The notes below the pieces were generated by a model. It did not search any database. It was not told where the DNA came from and saw only the letters and a program-made list of their open reading frames with translations. Positions 1-12,300 of a stretch of 64,000 nucleotides of DNA are shown here, in pieces. Position 1 is the stretch's first letter. Every line of letters starts with the position of its first letter. The stretch is from Antedon mediterranea (Eukaryota; Echinodermata; Crinoidea; Comatulida; Antedonidae). Position numbers and translations under genes: made by a program. The stretch covers positions 5,554,922-5,618,921 of the forward strand of contig NC_092678.1 in the NCBI RefSeq assembly GCF_964355755.1, read 5' to 3'.

Positions 1-222
1 GCATAAAGGTTCACATAGTACGGCATAAAGGTTCACATAGTACAGCATAAAGGTTCACATAGTACAGCATAAAGGTTCACATAGTACAGCATAAAGGTTC
101 ACATAGTACGGCATAAAGGTTCACATAGTACAGCATAAAGGTTCACATAGTACAGCATAAAGGTTCACATAGTACAGCATAAAGGTTCACATAGTACGGC
201 ATAAAGGTTCACATAGTACGGC
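1..222. repeat. 22-bp tandem repeat in a GTF3C1 intron, cut by window edge
   Basis: About ten nearly identical head-to-tail copies of a 22-bp unit with core cataaaggttcacatag. The copies vary mainly at one base of the junction (tacg or taca). The array runs off the left edge, so its true size is unknown. It ends about 100 bp before the acceptor of the first visible exon. Confidence 0.95.
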
Positions 223-319
223 ATAGTTTTACAAGAATATATCTATTTTTAATTTTTTTTTCAAATTATATGTTTTTTTAATTATTATTATTTATATAAT
301 TTTAATATTATTTTTTCAG

Positions 320-3300
320 GTATAACGGAAAGCCAAGTGATTGCAGAAGAGCCTTTGATAATGCAAATATACAGGCTGTTTCGGGGTGGAATGTCAAAAG
401 TTGTAAGTCAAAATGCATCATTTTCCGCATCTTAGAGCTTTCAGTTTACGACAACTAACTCATTGTTGTGTTGTTGGTCGTATTTAGAAACCACCAACTT
501 CAAGGAATTGTGTGAGGAAGAACGTCCGCGCATGCACCACAATTGACATGAGCTAACTTGTTTTTAGGTTGTCAGTCAACAGCTTCCTATGTTATTAGTC
601 TTATTATCATTGTTATTTAAATCATTTTTATTTTAATCATAATTATCTTCTGAATTTTTTAAAATTTTATTTTTTTATTTATTTATTTATTTTTTTTTTT
701 GTGCTTTATTTTATTCTGTTTATCTTTATAAAGTCTATTTTATTTAATTCAATTTTTATTATTACATATTTATGTCTGGTCATATTGTATTTTTGTGAGG
801 GTATCTAATGATCAGCTTTGGCTGGATGGACCACCCTCTTAAAATATTCTTTAAATAAAATAAATCATTACCTTTTTTAAAAATCAATTTTGTCATCATT
901 TTTTGATAATTTGTAAAAATAAGTTTTTGTTTTCAGGACATCAGCAAGACCGTACAGTTATCCTTAATTGAGATTCGACGTTTTATCAACAAACTTTTAA
1001 AAGACAAGAAGCTTGAGAGTTATTTTCATTCAGAGGGAAAGTTGAAGTATAGAAGGTTATCATTTTGTGCTTTTTGTTTTTAATCAAGAAAAGTGTGATT
1101 TGCCTAAATATGGTAGTTATATGCCCAAATATGGTAGTTATATGCCCAAATATGGTAGTGATATGCCCAAATATGGTAGTGATATGCCCAAATATGGTAG
1201 TGATATGCCCAAATATGGTAGTGATATGACATCATACATACGTCCATACATATATGCACATCACATTTTTATGTCACATTAAATTTGATTGTGTAGACAG
1301 AGCGTTACCATATGTTGAAAATAAAAAATAGAGAAATAAATGACTGAAGGTTTTTTTTTTTTCACAAAGATATGTTGCCATAGGCTTTCCAGAACAAAGC
1401 ACCTCGGAGAAAGCTAGAATCCAGGAAGTTAGGGAGTTAAATAAAATTACAGAATTGGATTTAAAGTTCAGAAACATGGACAACAGTGGTATGTACATAG
1501 TAAAAGTAAATACTGCAAGTACCTCTATTAAGGTTAAGATACCCAACAAATTGTCCCAATAATAGGGGTGTCCCTGAGTAGGGCTTGGCCATATTTTTAA
1601 AATATATGTTACCCCTCATTTTTTTAATGGGAATGTGTCCCCAGGATCTGGATCTGGATGAATACTGGCGAAGGACCACATGGGTATATGCGCCAGGGGG
1701 TGCGTCTCTCGGTGTGCAAACATCATACTTAACTGAATTTATTTAATTTATTTATTTTTTTTTTATTTATTAACTTCACAAAACTGACCAAACAATGACG
1801 AAAAAACAAACAAACCAACATCCATATCTTAATATACATAAATCGATTGCTGCATTAAATTGAAGCCCATGACTTGGCAGTACATGCTGTTTGGTGGTGC
1901 AATAGTGATTGTGCAATCATCTAAGTTTGTCCACAGTGTTGATTTAAAGGTTTGTAGTGATGATGCTTGTTTAATGCTGATAGGGGTGTCTCTTGAAAAG
2001 CGACGTCCCTTAGTAGGAGTTGGCCGTAATTTTAAAATGTTACCTCCTTAATAATTTTATGGAAATGTTCCCGCTTTACAGGGGTGTTTCTCGCTTTATA
2101 GGGGTGTTTCCCGCTTTATAGGGGTGGGTCTCGTTTTATAGAAATGCCCCTCAATAGAGGTGTTCCAATGGAGGACCAGCCAAGGGAGATTTCAGGAGAC
2201 ACTGACTTTGTTACACTTGTATAAGTATCCAAATTATTTTTGTAGAAGAACCTTCAACATCTCAACAGCCTCAAATAGTCGGCAAAACCACAGAGAATGT
2301 ACCTCAAAATATTACTCCATCTAGTAATAGAGTATCCATTAAGCAGAACAAGAGAAGAAATATAATCTTAAAGGAATTGGAGAGAGTTAAAATTGTTAAT
2401 GGATCTCATTATCTAAAAAAGGTCAGTACAGGTCACAGGTCACCTTTAGTAAAGGTCACAAAGATTTTTGTTTCAATGGTGTTTTAAAGGACAACTTGAC
2501 CAAGGACCATATTTTAAACAACGTATTTGGGATGTACATATGATTTCAGAACATTCGCGAGAAATTACTTGTACAGAATATGGCTAAAGTCGATATATAT
2601 GCAATTTTCAGTTTTACAATACTATTTGTATAAAGTACAGTAGATCCCCTATTAAGAAGAATCCTTTGGTATCCATGAGGATTATCTCTTCATCTAAAGC
2701 TCTCTCAAACTTTATGTGACAAAAAAAGTGTGGTGTCCCTAAATATGGTAGTGATGTGCCCAAATATAGTTGTGATATGATGTCATCATGTCCATATATG
2801 GGTACATCACAATTTTTGTCACATAAAGTTACAGAGCTTTGTATGTATGATCTGATAGCACAAAACACAAATCAGACTACTTACTTTCGTTAATGATGTA
2901 ACATTTAACATTCAAAAAATTATCAAACAATTCAATATACTAGAAACCCCTATTTGTGTGACACCCCTATTTAGGTGAAACCCCTATTTGTGTGACACCC
3001 CTAAAATAGAAGTTCTACTTAAAACCGTACATAATATTTCAAAAATGTTTTATTAAAACCATTTTTTTTTTGCAGATTATTATGAAAAAAGAGAAAGAAG
3101 AAGGGTATAAAACTAGCTGTGATAGGAAGACTTTGATTAGGTTAGAATATTTCAAAAGGCCTTTGTACAAATAATAAAAACAAACAAAAAGTGAAACGAG
3201 TCAACGTAGGTACACAGGGAGATGTACTGCATAAAAACATTTATTTAATTATTTGTTATTTATTGAATCAATTTTGTGTTTTTTTCTAGAATGCTCAGAA

Positions 3301-6300
3301 GACTGAAAGATCAAGGACTTGTTAACATCATACACAGAGTAGTACCTCTGTCAGAAGGCTGTTCACCAACAGAGGTTAAAATAATTCTTAAAAGCTGTCC
3401 AAAATGTTCCATATATATACAATAGTAACACCTCCTTTGGACACACCTGTTCAGGGGACACACCTATTCAGGGAACACACCTATTCAGGGAACACACCTA
3501 TTCAGGGGACACACCTATTCAGGGGACACACCTATTCAGGGACACACCTATTAAGGGGACACACCTATTAAGGGGACACTCCTATTAAGGGAACACTTTC
3601 CTGTGATAAAAATGAGGGGAAATACATGTTTATCACTACTAACCAACCTTAATTCAGAAGGCGCCTCTATTAAGGGCAAATTTTTTTGTCTGGAAATTAA
3701 TTAATTAATTTTGTTGCGTAAAACACTTATGCGACCAGTATAAAAAACAATTACTTATTTTGTTTCAAAAAAGAGAATCCAGGGGTGAATTCAGGAGTAG
3801 ATCCAGGGGTGGATCCAGGAGTAGATCTAGGGGTGGATCCAGGATTGGATCCAGGGGTGAATCAAGGGTAAATCCCGGGGGAAGGGCCAGAGGCACAGCG
3901 TTACAACCTTTGAGTTATCTCAGAAAGTTAATATGTTTAGCCTATTACTATTGTTGAAAGTATGTTCTTTCAAGCACTTTGGCTATCCTTGGCAATAATA
4001 CTAAATTGAGAACAATAGTAATAATAGTATACACGCCCAGCAGGGATTCAATTGATACGCCAAAGAGACATACTGTATTTTATAATTTTCGTTTTACAGT
4101 TGATGCTGATCACATTACCAAACATACCAGAAAATGACGATCTTGTAGTTAATTTTGTGAAGACTTTGCAGTTTAAAACGTCCAATCAAAACCTTGTACG
4201 AGTCCATAATGCTCAACGAAAAAAGGTAAACATTTGTAATTTAATAAAAAGATTTATTTAGAACACAATACAATTAGATTGTTACATGGAAGAAAAAAAT
4301 ATGAAAGAAGAAACAGACGTGTGGTATAAATGATTTTACAAATCACAGTATGTCCTACTGCAGATGTCCCAAATGTCTGATAATCATGGCAGCCTTCCGA
4401 TAGTTTGTCATCTCCCGCTCTTCCACTAAAATACGAATTCTCCTGATACTACTAGGCTTTTTCAGCATTTGGTATATTCACATACTACTATTATACTATT
4501 TATAGCACTCTCAATAGTTTGGATATGTTTTCATAAAACGATATTTCACTTTTACAAGTTTGGAAGTTTACTTTCAAGAAAATCAAACGTGAAAAATATT
4601 GTGAATGGTCAAATAAACTACTTTTATAAAAGTTATAGTGATAATAATATAAAATAATATATATAATATAATATATATAATATATAATTAAATTTTGAAC
4701 AAAAAAAGTTTTATATATATTTTTTTACTCATTTTTCTTTTATAGACTGAAAAAAAACAGATAAGGAAATTACTAAAGACATTTAGGCGTAATAAAACTG
4801 ATGATGAAAATGACAAAGATATAAAAGATACAAAAGCATCTACAAGCAATGTTGAAGTTAAGGTATCCACTGTAAGTTTGGCCATTTTTCAAAAACATCT
4901 TTGTGTTTTTAGTGAGAACTACCAGGCTCATACAACTGTCTTCCCTTTGTGTCATACACCTGCCACCAAACAACATCCTTTTGCCTGCTCGAAAGAGAAA
5001 CTGGGTTCTTTAAAGTACAGACGTGCCAGAATGTATACACTGGACCTGAAGTCCTTATCCGAGAAGACTTGTTCTACCATCAGAACAATGGTTGAGGAGT
5101 GCCTTGAACATGTGCCATTTTATAGCTATGGTTTGCAACCCTGCCGTGAATGTCAGTCAATTTAGTCCTGTCTTGGTCAAGTGATGTAATATTAATTGTG
5201 TTCATTTTTCAATTTATTTTCATTCTCCTTCAGCGTGCGGGACCACCTTCTGCTTGTGATGAACAAATGCAAGGATATATGCGTAAGATGGCGCGTGCAC
5301 GCATGCTTTATCATTACATCTGGTATTTGGTGTACGCCCATCCGCTGCGATCAAAGTCAAACATCCTCAGCATTGACGATCTCGGATTGAAGAATACTCG
5401 CACTTGGACCAGAAAAAATAAACGAGAAAAACATTGCCGTGATGTAATTGAGAATTTTAATAAAGTATCGCCAGAATCGAATGAGATCGGTGAGCTTATG
5501 GCAATGGTGACAGAATCTTCTAAAGACTTGGAAGAGATTACAACATCTTCACAAATACTTGGTAGTTTGTGGGGTGATGCACCAAAAGTGTACAATGAGG
5601 AGACCTCAAAAGAGACGATGTGGAAAAAGTTTCTTCCACCGCTGCCACGTTACAACAAGTGTGCTGAAGGCTGGTTCTACGTTACTGACTTGATTATGAT
5701 TATGCCTCTTAGTATATTCTGCAACTTGATTATGCTCGCTGTCAAGGTATGATTTCTTTTATGTCTGGTTCCCACTAGTGACACAATGCAAGGACGTAAA
5801 CAAAATTTGACTAATTACTTTATGAAACGGAGTCGACTACATAGTCATAATACACACAATTTAAATGATTATCTTTTACCTAAATTGGTCAAATAAAATG
5901 ATATTTGTACGTGCTTGTGTTGCATCATAATGGGAAATAAGCTTTAAAATTAAATCTACTGCACAGAAACAGCAAGGTTATTCATTTAGCTGTACACGTT
6001 TTTGATATCTTTACATGCATACTGTATATCTGTGTATATCTTCTTGTGTGCTGTATTCTCAGTACCTTTACGATGTAGAGCTCAGTTGGAACTTGACCCA
6101 AAACCTCCAGATCATTAGCCTAGCGTTCATACTTCTAGGCTACCATTGATGTCAAGAACTATCTTTGAATATTGCCATGTTTGGTGAAAATTACATTATA
6201 CTTCGTAATAATAACTATATTGTATACATGTAAACTATATTCTAGGTACCTATATGTTTTATTGCAATTGTTAGGGCAGTTTGTGTTTCCCATCTACTTC

Positions 6301-9300
6301 AATAAGGATGATATATATTACACACTTGTAATATGGTGTATTATTTACAATCAATATTATTGTAGATGGTATCAAAACGCCTGGAATTGTACTGGTCTTA
6401 CCTTTTAATTATTTCTGTCTTTCAGATCCCTAACCTTCAGGAATATCTGAATGATCCAATCAAAAAGCATATGCCATTGATGTTTCTGCCAGAAACTCTA
6501 CAACAACAGTTGTGTTACGGTCGCAAGTATATTCACTCAATCCACACTGGTCTTCAAAGATTGTGTCAGATGGGTTTGCTGACATTTGGCCCTTTTTATA
6601 GTTTCTTTGACAAGGATCAGGTATGCAAAATAAATACAGTGGAACCTGTATAAAGGAGACACCTTTAGGACCCCAAAAATATCCACTTAATAGGGTATCC
6701 TCTAAATAAGATTGCTTGAAGTATAAAAACATATATTAGGGAGGTTTCGCAACCTTACGAATACAATAACGAAAACGGATACGTCACACATTTGTGAAAC
6801 TTTTGAGCTGATCCCCATTTCATATTCGTAAAGCGTATTCGTGTTGACGAATATCACCTGTCATATTCGTAACTACAAAACGAGTATAGTTTTTGATCTA
6901 TTTTGCACATTTTGCATTTGAATCAGGAATGATTCATGATTATAATATAATTATAGATTTATTGAAAGTAATTTACTAAAGTAATTTACTAAAATGCCAG
7001 GTCAATTTTGATAAATAGCAGTTTTTAAAGTCCTCACTCGCTTTGATGTTACGCTAGGCCTAGGCAGCCAAGCACTAAGCAACACGTACCTGCGCTTCGC
7101 TCAAATTTACCGCAGTCATATTTTGGACGGCGACCTCAATATTTCGTTGCCATGCGATACAGATTTTTACTGGCTTACGAAAACGAATACGTGTGCGTGA
7201 CGTATCCGTTTTCGTTATCGTATTCGTAAGATTGCGAAACCTCTCTATTGACCCTCAGGGAAATTGTCCCCTTAAAGGGTAGCTCCGGGTTTGTAGGAAA
7301 TTGTCCCCTTAAAGGGTAGCTCCGGATTCCAAGGGAATTTTCCCCTTAAAGAGTAGCTCCGGAGTTCAAAGAAAATTTTCCCATTAAAGGGTAGCTCTGG
7401 GGTTCACAGGAAATTGTCCCCTTAACTGGTAGCTTCGGGGTTCGCAGGAAATTGTCCCTTAAAGCGTAGCTCCGGGTTCGCAGGAAATTGTCCCTTAAAG
7501 CGTAGCTTCGGGTTCAGAGGAAATTGTTACCTTAAAGCGTAACTCCAGGTTCGCATGAAATTGTCCCCATAAAGGGTAGCTCCGGGTTCGTAGGAAATTG
7601 TCCCTTAAAGGGTAGCTTCGGGGTTCATAGGAAATTGTTACCTTAAAGCGTAACTCCAGGTTCGCATGAAATTGTCCCTTAAAGGGTAGCTTCGGGTTCA
7701 TAGGAAATTGACTTCTTAAAGCGTAGCTTCGGGTTTGCAGGAAATTGTCCCTTAAAGGGTAGCTCCAGGTTCGCATGAAATTGTCCCTTAAAGGGTAGCT
7801 CCGGGTTCATAGGAAATTGTTACCTTAAAGGATAACTCCAGGTTCGCATGAAATTGTCCCCATAAAGGGTAGCTCCGGGTTCGCAGGAAATTGTCCCTTA
7901 AAGGGTAGCTTCGGGGTTCATAGGAAATTGTTACCTTAAAGCGTAACTCCAGGTTCGCATGAAATTGTCCCTTAAAGGGTAGCTTCGGGTTCATAGGAAA
8001 TTGACTTCTTAAAGCGTAGCTTCGGGTTTGCAGGAAATTGTCCCTTAAAGGGTAGCTCCAGGTTCGCATGAAATTGTCCCTTAAAGCGTAGCTCCGGGTT
8101 CGCATGAAATTGTCCCTTAAAGGGTAACTCAGGTTCGCATGAAATTGTCCCCATAAAGGGTAGCTCCGGGTTCGCAGGAAATTGTCCCTTAAAGGGTAGC
8201 TTCGGGGTTCATAGGAAATTGTCCCTTAAAGGGTAGCTCCAGGTTCGCATGAAATTGTCCCTTAAAGGGTAGCTTCGGGTTCATAGGAAATTGTCCCTTA
8301 AAGGGTAGCTCCAGGTTCGCATGAAATTGTCCCTTAAAGGGTAGCTTCGGGTTCATAGGAAATTGTCCCTTAAAGGGTAGCTCCGGGTTCGCATGAAATT
8401 GTCCCCGTAAAGGGTAGCTCAGGGGTTTATGGGTAATTGAACTTTCTTGATTTATCTCTATTGATATATAATAGGTCTTTTGTTATCTACATCAAAAAGC
8501 ATCAATAGTAAACACCACAACGTGTGAAAAGCACTATAATGAGGTAAACCCAGGCACCTACCAAACTGATCATTACTTACTTGACAATGAACAAACTGTT
8601 GTTCAGTTCTTCCAACATCTCCAAGTCATCTGTCTGAACACACCTTTAGGTAAGTAGTTCTAACATTTCTTGGTCATCTGTCTGAACATACCTTTGGGTA
8701 TTAAAGTTTATCTTTTGAAACACACCATTGAGTTTTAAAGCAGTTTCAACATCTCCAAGTTATCTGTCTGAACACACCTTTAGGAAAGTACTTCCAACAA
8801 CTCATAAGTCACAATAAAATATCTGTCTGAACACACCTGTTAGTACCATTCTCCCAATTTGTTTTCCAGAAACTGAGTCAGATATCATATTATCACACAA
8901 CCAATAATAATAATAATAATAAACAATATTTATATAGCGCCTAATGGTATATTTTGATAAATGTTTAGATAATATTTCTCAGCAAGAGTGATGAGAAAAA
9001 ACTTGAGTAATTTGTTGTTGATAACACTTTTTTAGGGGTAACACGTCGAATTGGGGGCAAGTCGGAGGATAAAATGATGAAAGAGATAGTGTCCGTAAAA
9101 GACATATCAGTAAAGCCTGCGGACATCGGCAGGATTCCTGGTAATGGAAGGGGAGCGGCTGGCTTGGATTCAAGTATATATACGTATGTACAATGGGTTA
9201 CCTGATTCTCTGTACAACTGTATGTCCACATTATGACACAATTTGTCCACTATCATATCATTTTGTTTGTTTGGTTGCATGTATTTTTTATGTTTTATCT

Positions 9301-12300
9301 GTCAAATATGTTTTATGAAAAATTGAATCATATATTATATGTTGTGCCTGTGTATCATACGCTATAATACAGCCTGTATCATACGCCATAATACAGCATG
9401 TATCATACGCCATATACAGCCTTTATCATACCCAATAATACAGCCTGTATCATACCCAATAATACAGCCTGTATCATACGCCATAATACAGCCTGTATCA
9501 TACGCCATAATACAGCCTGTATCATACGCCGTAATACAGCCTTTATCATACGCCATAATACAGCCTGTATCATACGCCATAATACAGCATGTATCATACG
9601 CCATATACAGCCTGTATCATACCCAATAATACAGCCTGTATCATACCCAATAATACAGCCTGTATCATACGCCATAATACAGCCTGTATCATACGCCATA
9701 ATACAGCCTGTATCATACGCCGTAATACAGCCTTTATCATACGCCATAATACAGCCTGTATTATACGCCATAATACAGCCTTTATCATACGCCATAATAC
9801 AGCCTTTATCATACGCCATAATACATTCTTTATCATACGCCATAATACAGCCTGTATCATACGCCATAATACAGCCTGTATCATACGCCATAATACAGCC
9901 TGTATCATACGCCATCTTCCAGCCTTTATCATACGCCATAATACAAGCAAAACATGTGATAAATATGTGATACTGTATTACAGAATTTGTCTATGGTACA
10001 AAAAATTGAAATATTTTTGACATGATTCCTAAATGTCTCTGCTGTTACTTCAGTTCAGTAATATAATAATTAATGAATTATGTTTTTGTTTGTTTTTCAG
10101 ACACCTTAGAATGAATTGGAATCGACCAGCCCCGGGGCAAAGTAGTAAATATAAATATAGACAAAGGAAACAAAAAGACATTATTAAAACAATTAAAAAA
10201 CATCAAGGTAAAAATACCAGCATACAATTGATTGCATTTATCACTATCAAATTGGTTATTGTGATTTTGTCTTGTTTGTACAGGTCCTCCCATGACGGCG
10301 AAGATGGGAAAATATTTTCTGTCTTCGACTTGGATATATTCACAACTTTACTTTTTAGGAATTACAATAACCTTACTTTACTAATGTTTTAAAATGTTTA
10401 AATCTATCTTCATATAGCAAAAAAAGCCAGTTTGAAGGGAGTAAGTATCGTTAGTGAACTCCACAAAGCTCGTAACGAAAAATATAAAGGAGGGCGTGGT
10501 CTTAAACGACCGAGACTAATATCAGAAATAATGCCCAAGAAGAAGCCAGTTAAAAGGGTTCGTGTAACAGAAAAGCCACCCGTTAGCATTGGCCCGACTA
10601 CAAGAATGATTTTAAAAAGATCTCGATTTGATTGGACGGAGGAAGAGGATAATATGGTATGTTAAATCAAGAAATAAGGTTAATTAATAAAAGTTTCACT
10701 AAGCAAAAGGTTATCCCTTCAATTTTGGCCAAAGAATGTGTTATTAAGCCTTGTCTACACTATCAAACTTTATGTGACAAAAAATTGTGTCTTGTGTATC
10801 TCAAAGTGACGAGTTCAAATCTAGTTAAGTATGATTTGAAATGACATAATTTGATGTTTACTGTATAATTTTTTTATTAACTATGTACTCCATTTATTGT
10901 ACATTGCAAAATACTATTTTCTATATTATTAAGCTACAAAAAGTAATATTTAACCCTTTTTTTGTTGTAGATGATGGTTTTTAATATTGCAAATTTGTTA
11001 CTCGCTAAAAGAAGAAGTCTTTTCTTCATTTCTTGGGGTCATCGCCATGACTTATTAATGAAGAGCTTTCCGGTAAGTGTTTCAGGGAATCACCATTCCT
11101 GGTTTGGGAATTTCTATTCCTGGATTAAGAATTTCTATTCCTGATTGAGGAATTTCTATTCCTGGTTTGGAAATTTCTATTCCTTGTTTGGGAATTTCTA
11201 TTTCTGGTTTGGGAATTTCTATTTCTGGTTTGGGAATTTCTATTCCTGGTTTGGAAATTTCTATTCCTGATTTAGGAATTTCTATTCCTGGTTTTGAAAT
11301 TTCTATTCATGATTTAGGAATTTCTATTTCTGGTTTGGAATTTTCTATTCCTGGTTTAAGAATTAATATTCCTTGTTTGGAAACTTCCACTTTCTCCCTT
11401 TTTTCCTAGAACTTATTTTCACAGCGTTTCAAGACAATTTTACACTGTATAAATTAATAACCTTAACTCATGATGTCTATTTATTTTTTGTCAGGAATCA
11501 AAAAGTAAATCTAAGAACGCTTTGATGAGGAGATCTGCAGCACTTGTAAAGTGTCCACCTTTTCGTACACAGCTCGCAATGCACTTGTCCATTCTACAGA
11601 AGGACCATGTATGACACAGTATTTTTATTTAGACATTTTTATTTATCTTTTTAAATTAACAATACTGTTATGCACTTGTCAATTGTATGACCCACTATAT
11701 GACCCTCGGGAGAGGTGCGTCATGGATGCGTCATTTACAAACAATCATTGATGCAGGGGTGCATTAAAAAACCTAAATGGTATGTCACATCAAAGTCTGA
11801 TGGTGTTTAAATGTCCATCACTTTACCACCCACCATATCATGACAAACACATGGTCACAATGTATCAAAATGGGTGCATCATGGTCACCTAAAGGTCACG
11901 TTTTTTAAGGATGGCGTCATCGTATTCATATATGACGAACATCAAACAAATGATTCAGAGAGCTCCTGAGGGTCGCATAGTGAGTCATACAATTGACAAG
12001 AGTTATCCATTTGGTTAGCAAAATTTGTGCACAACATTTAGTAAAATATTTTTATGAATGTTGACTACGAAATTACATGATATTTCTAGTTCCCATTACC
12101 CTTTATTTTATGGTTTTTTTTTATGAAAATAGAATTTGGTTACCTCATTAATGTTCCTACTGTACATAAAAATTGTTTGTTGATTTAATAGTTTAAATTT
12201 TTATCAGATTATTCTTGAAACTTTAAAAAGGGAAGTTAACAGTGACATCCAAGAAGATTGTGAGAATGAGTATAATGATATGGTGGAATTGGTGACAGAA

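Noticed and set aside
1-222. Possible CRISPR array because of regular short repeats
   Set aside because: Repeats are directly adjacent without spacers, and the host is a eukaryote. The same applies to the 17-, 21- and 24-bp arrays.
3760-3957. Arginine/serine-rich 65-codon frame that looks like an SR domain
   Set aside because: Made by a 12-bp repeat with no conserved neighbour. The flanking GTF3C1 exons are in consistent phase without it.
7495-8154. Minus-strand frames of 60-105 codons reading repeated RSYPLRDNF peptides
   Set aside because: Produced by the 36-37-bp minisatellite. No start context, conserved domain or splice support.
9339-10020. Several overlapping open frames of 80-190 codons on both strands, reading YDTGCIMA or SYAIIQPV repeats
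   Set aside because: They are translations of a 24-bp tandem repeat. Every frame without a stop in the unit stays open on either strand, and the region is an intron of GTF3C1.
11167-11409. 80-codon frame of repeated ISIPGLG
   Set aside because: Unit of 21 bp, divisible by three, in an intron. Not a collagen- or elastin-like gene.
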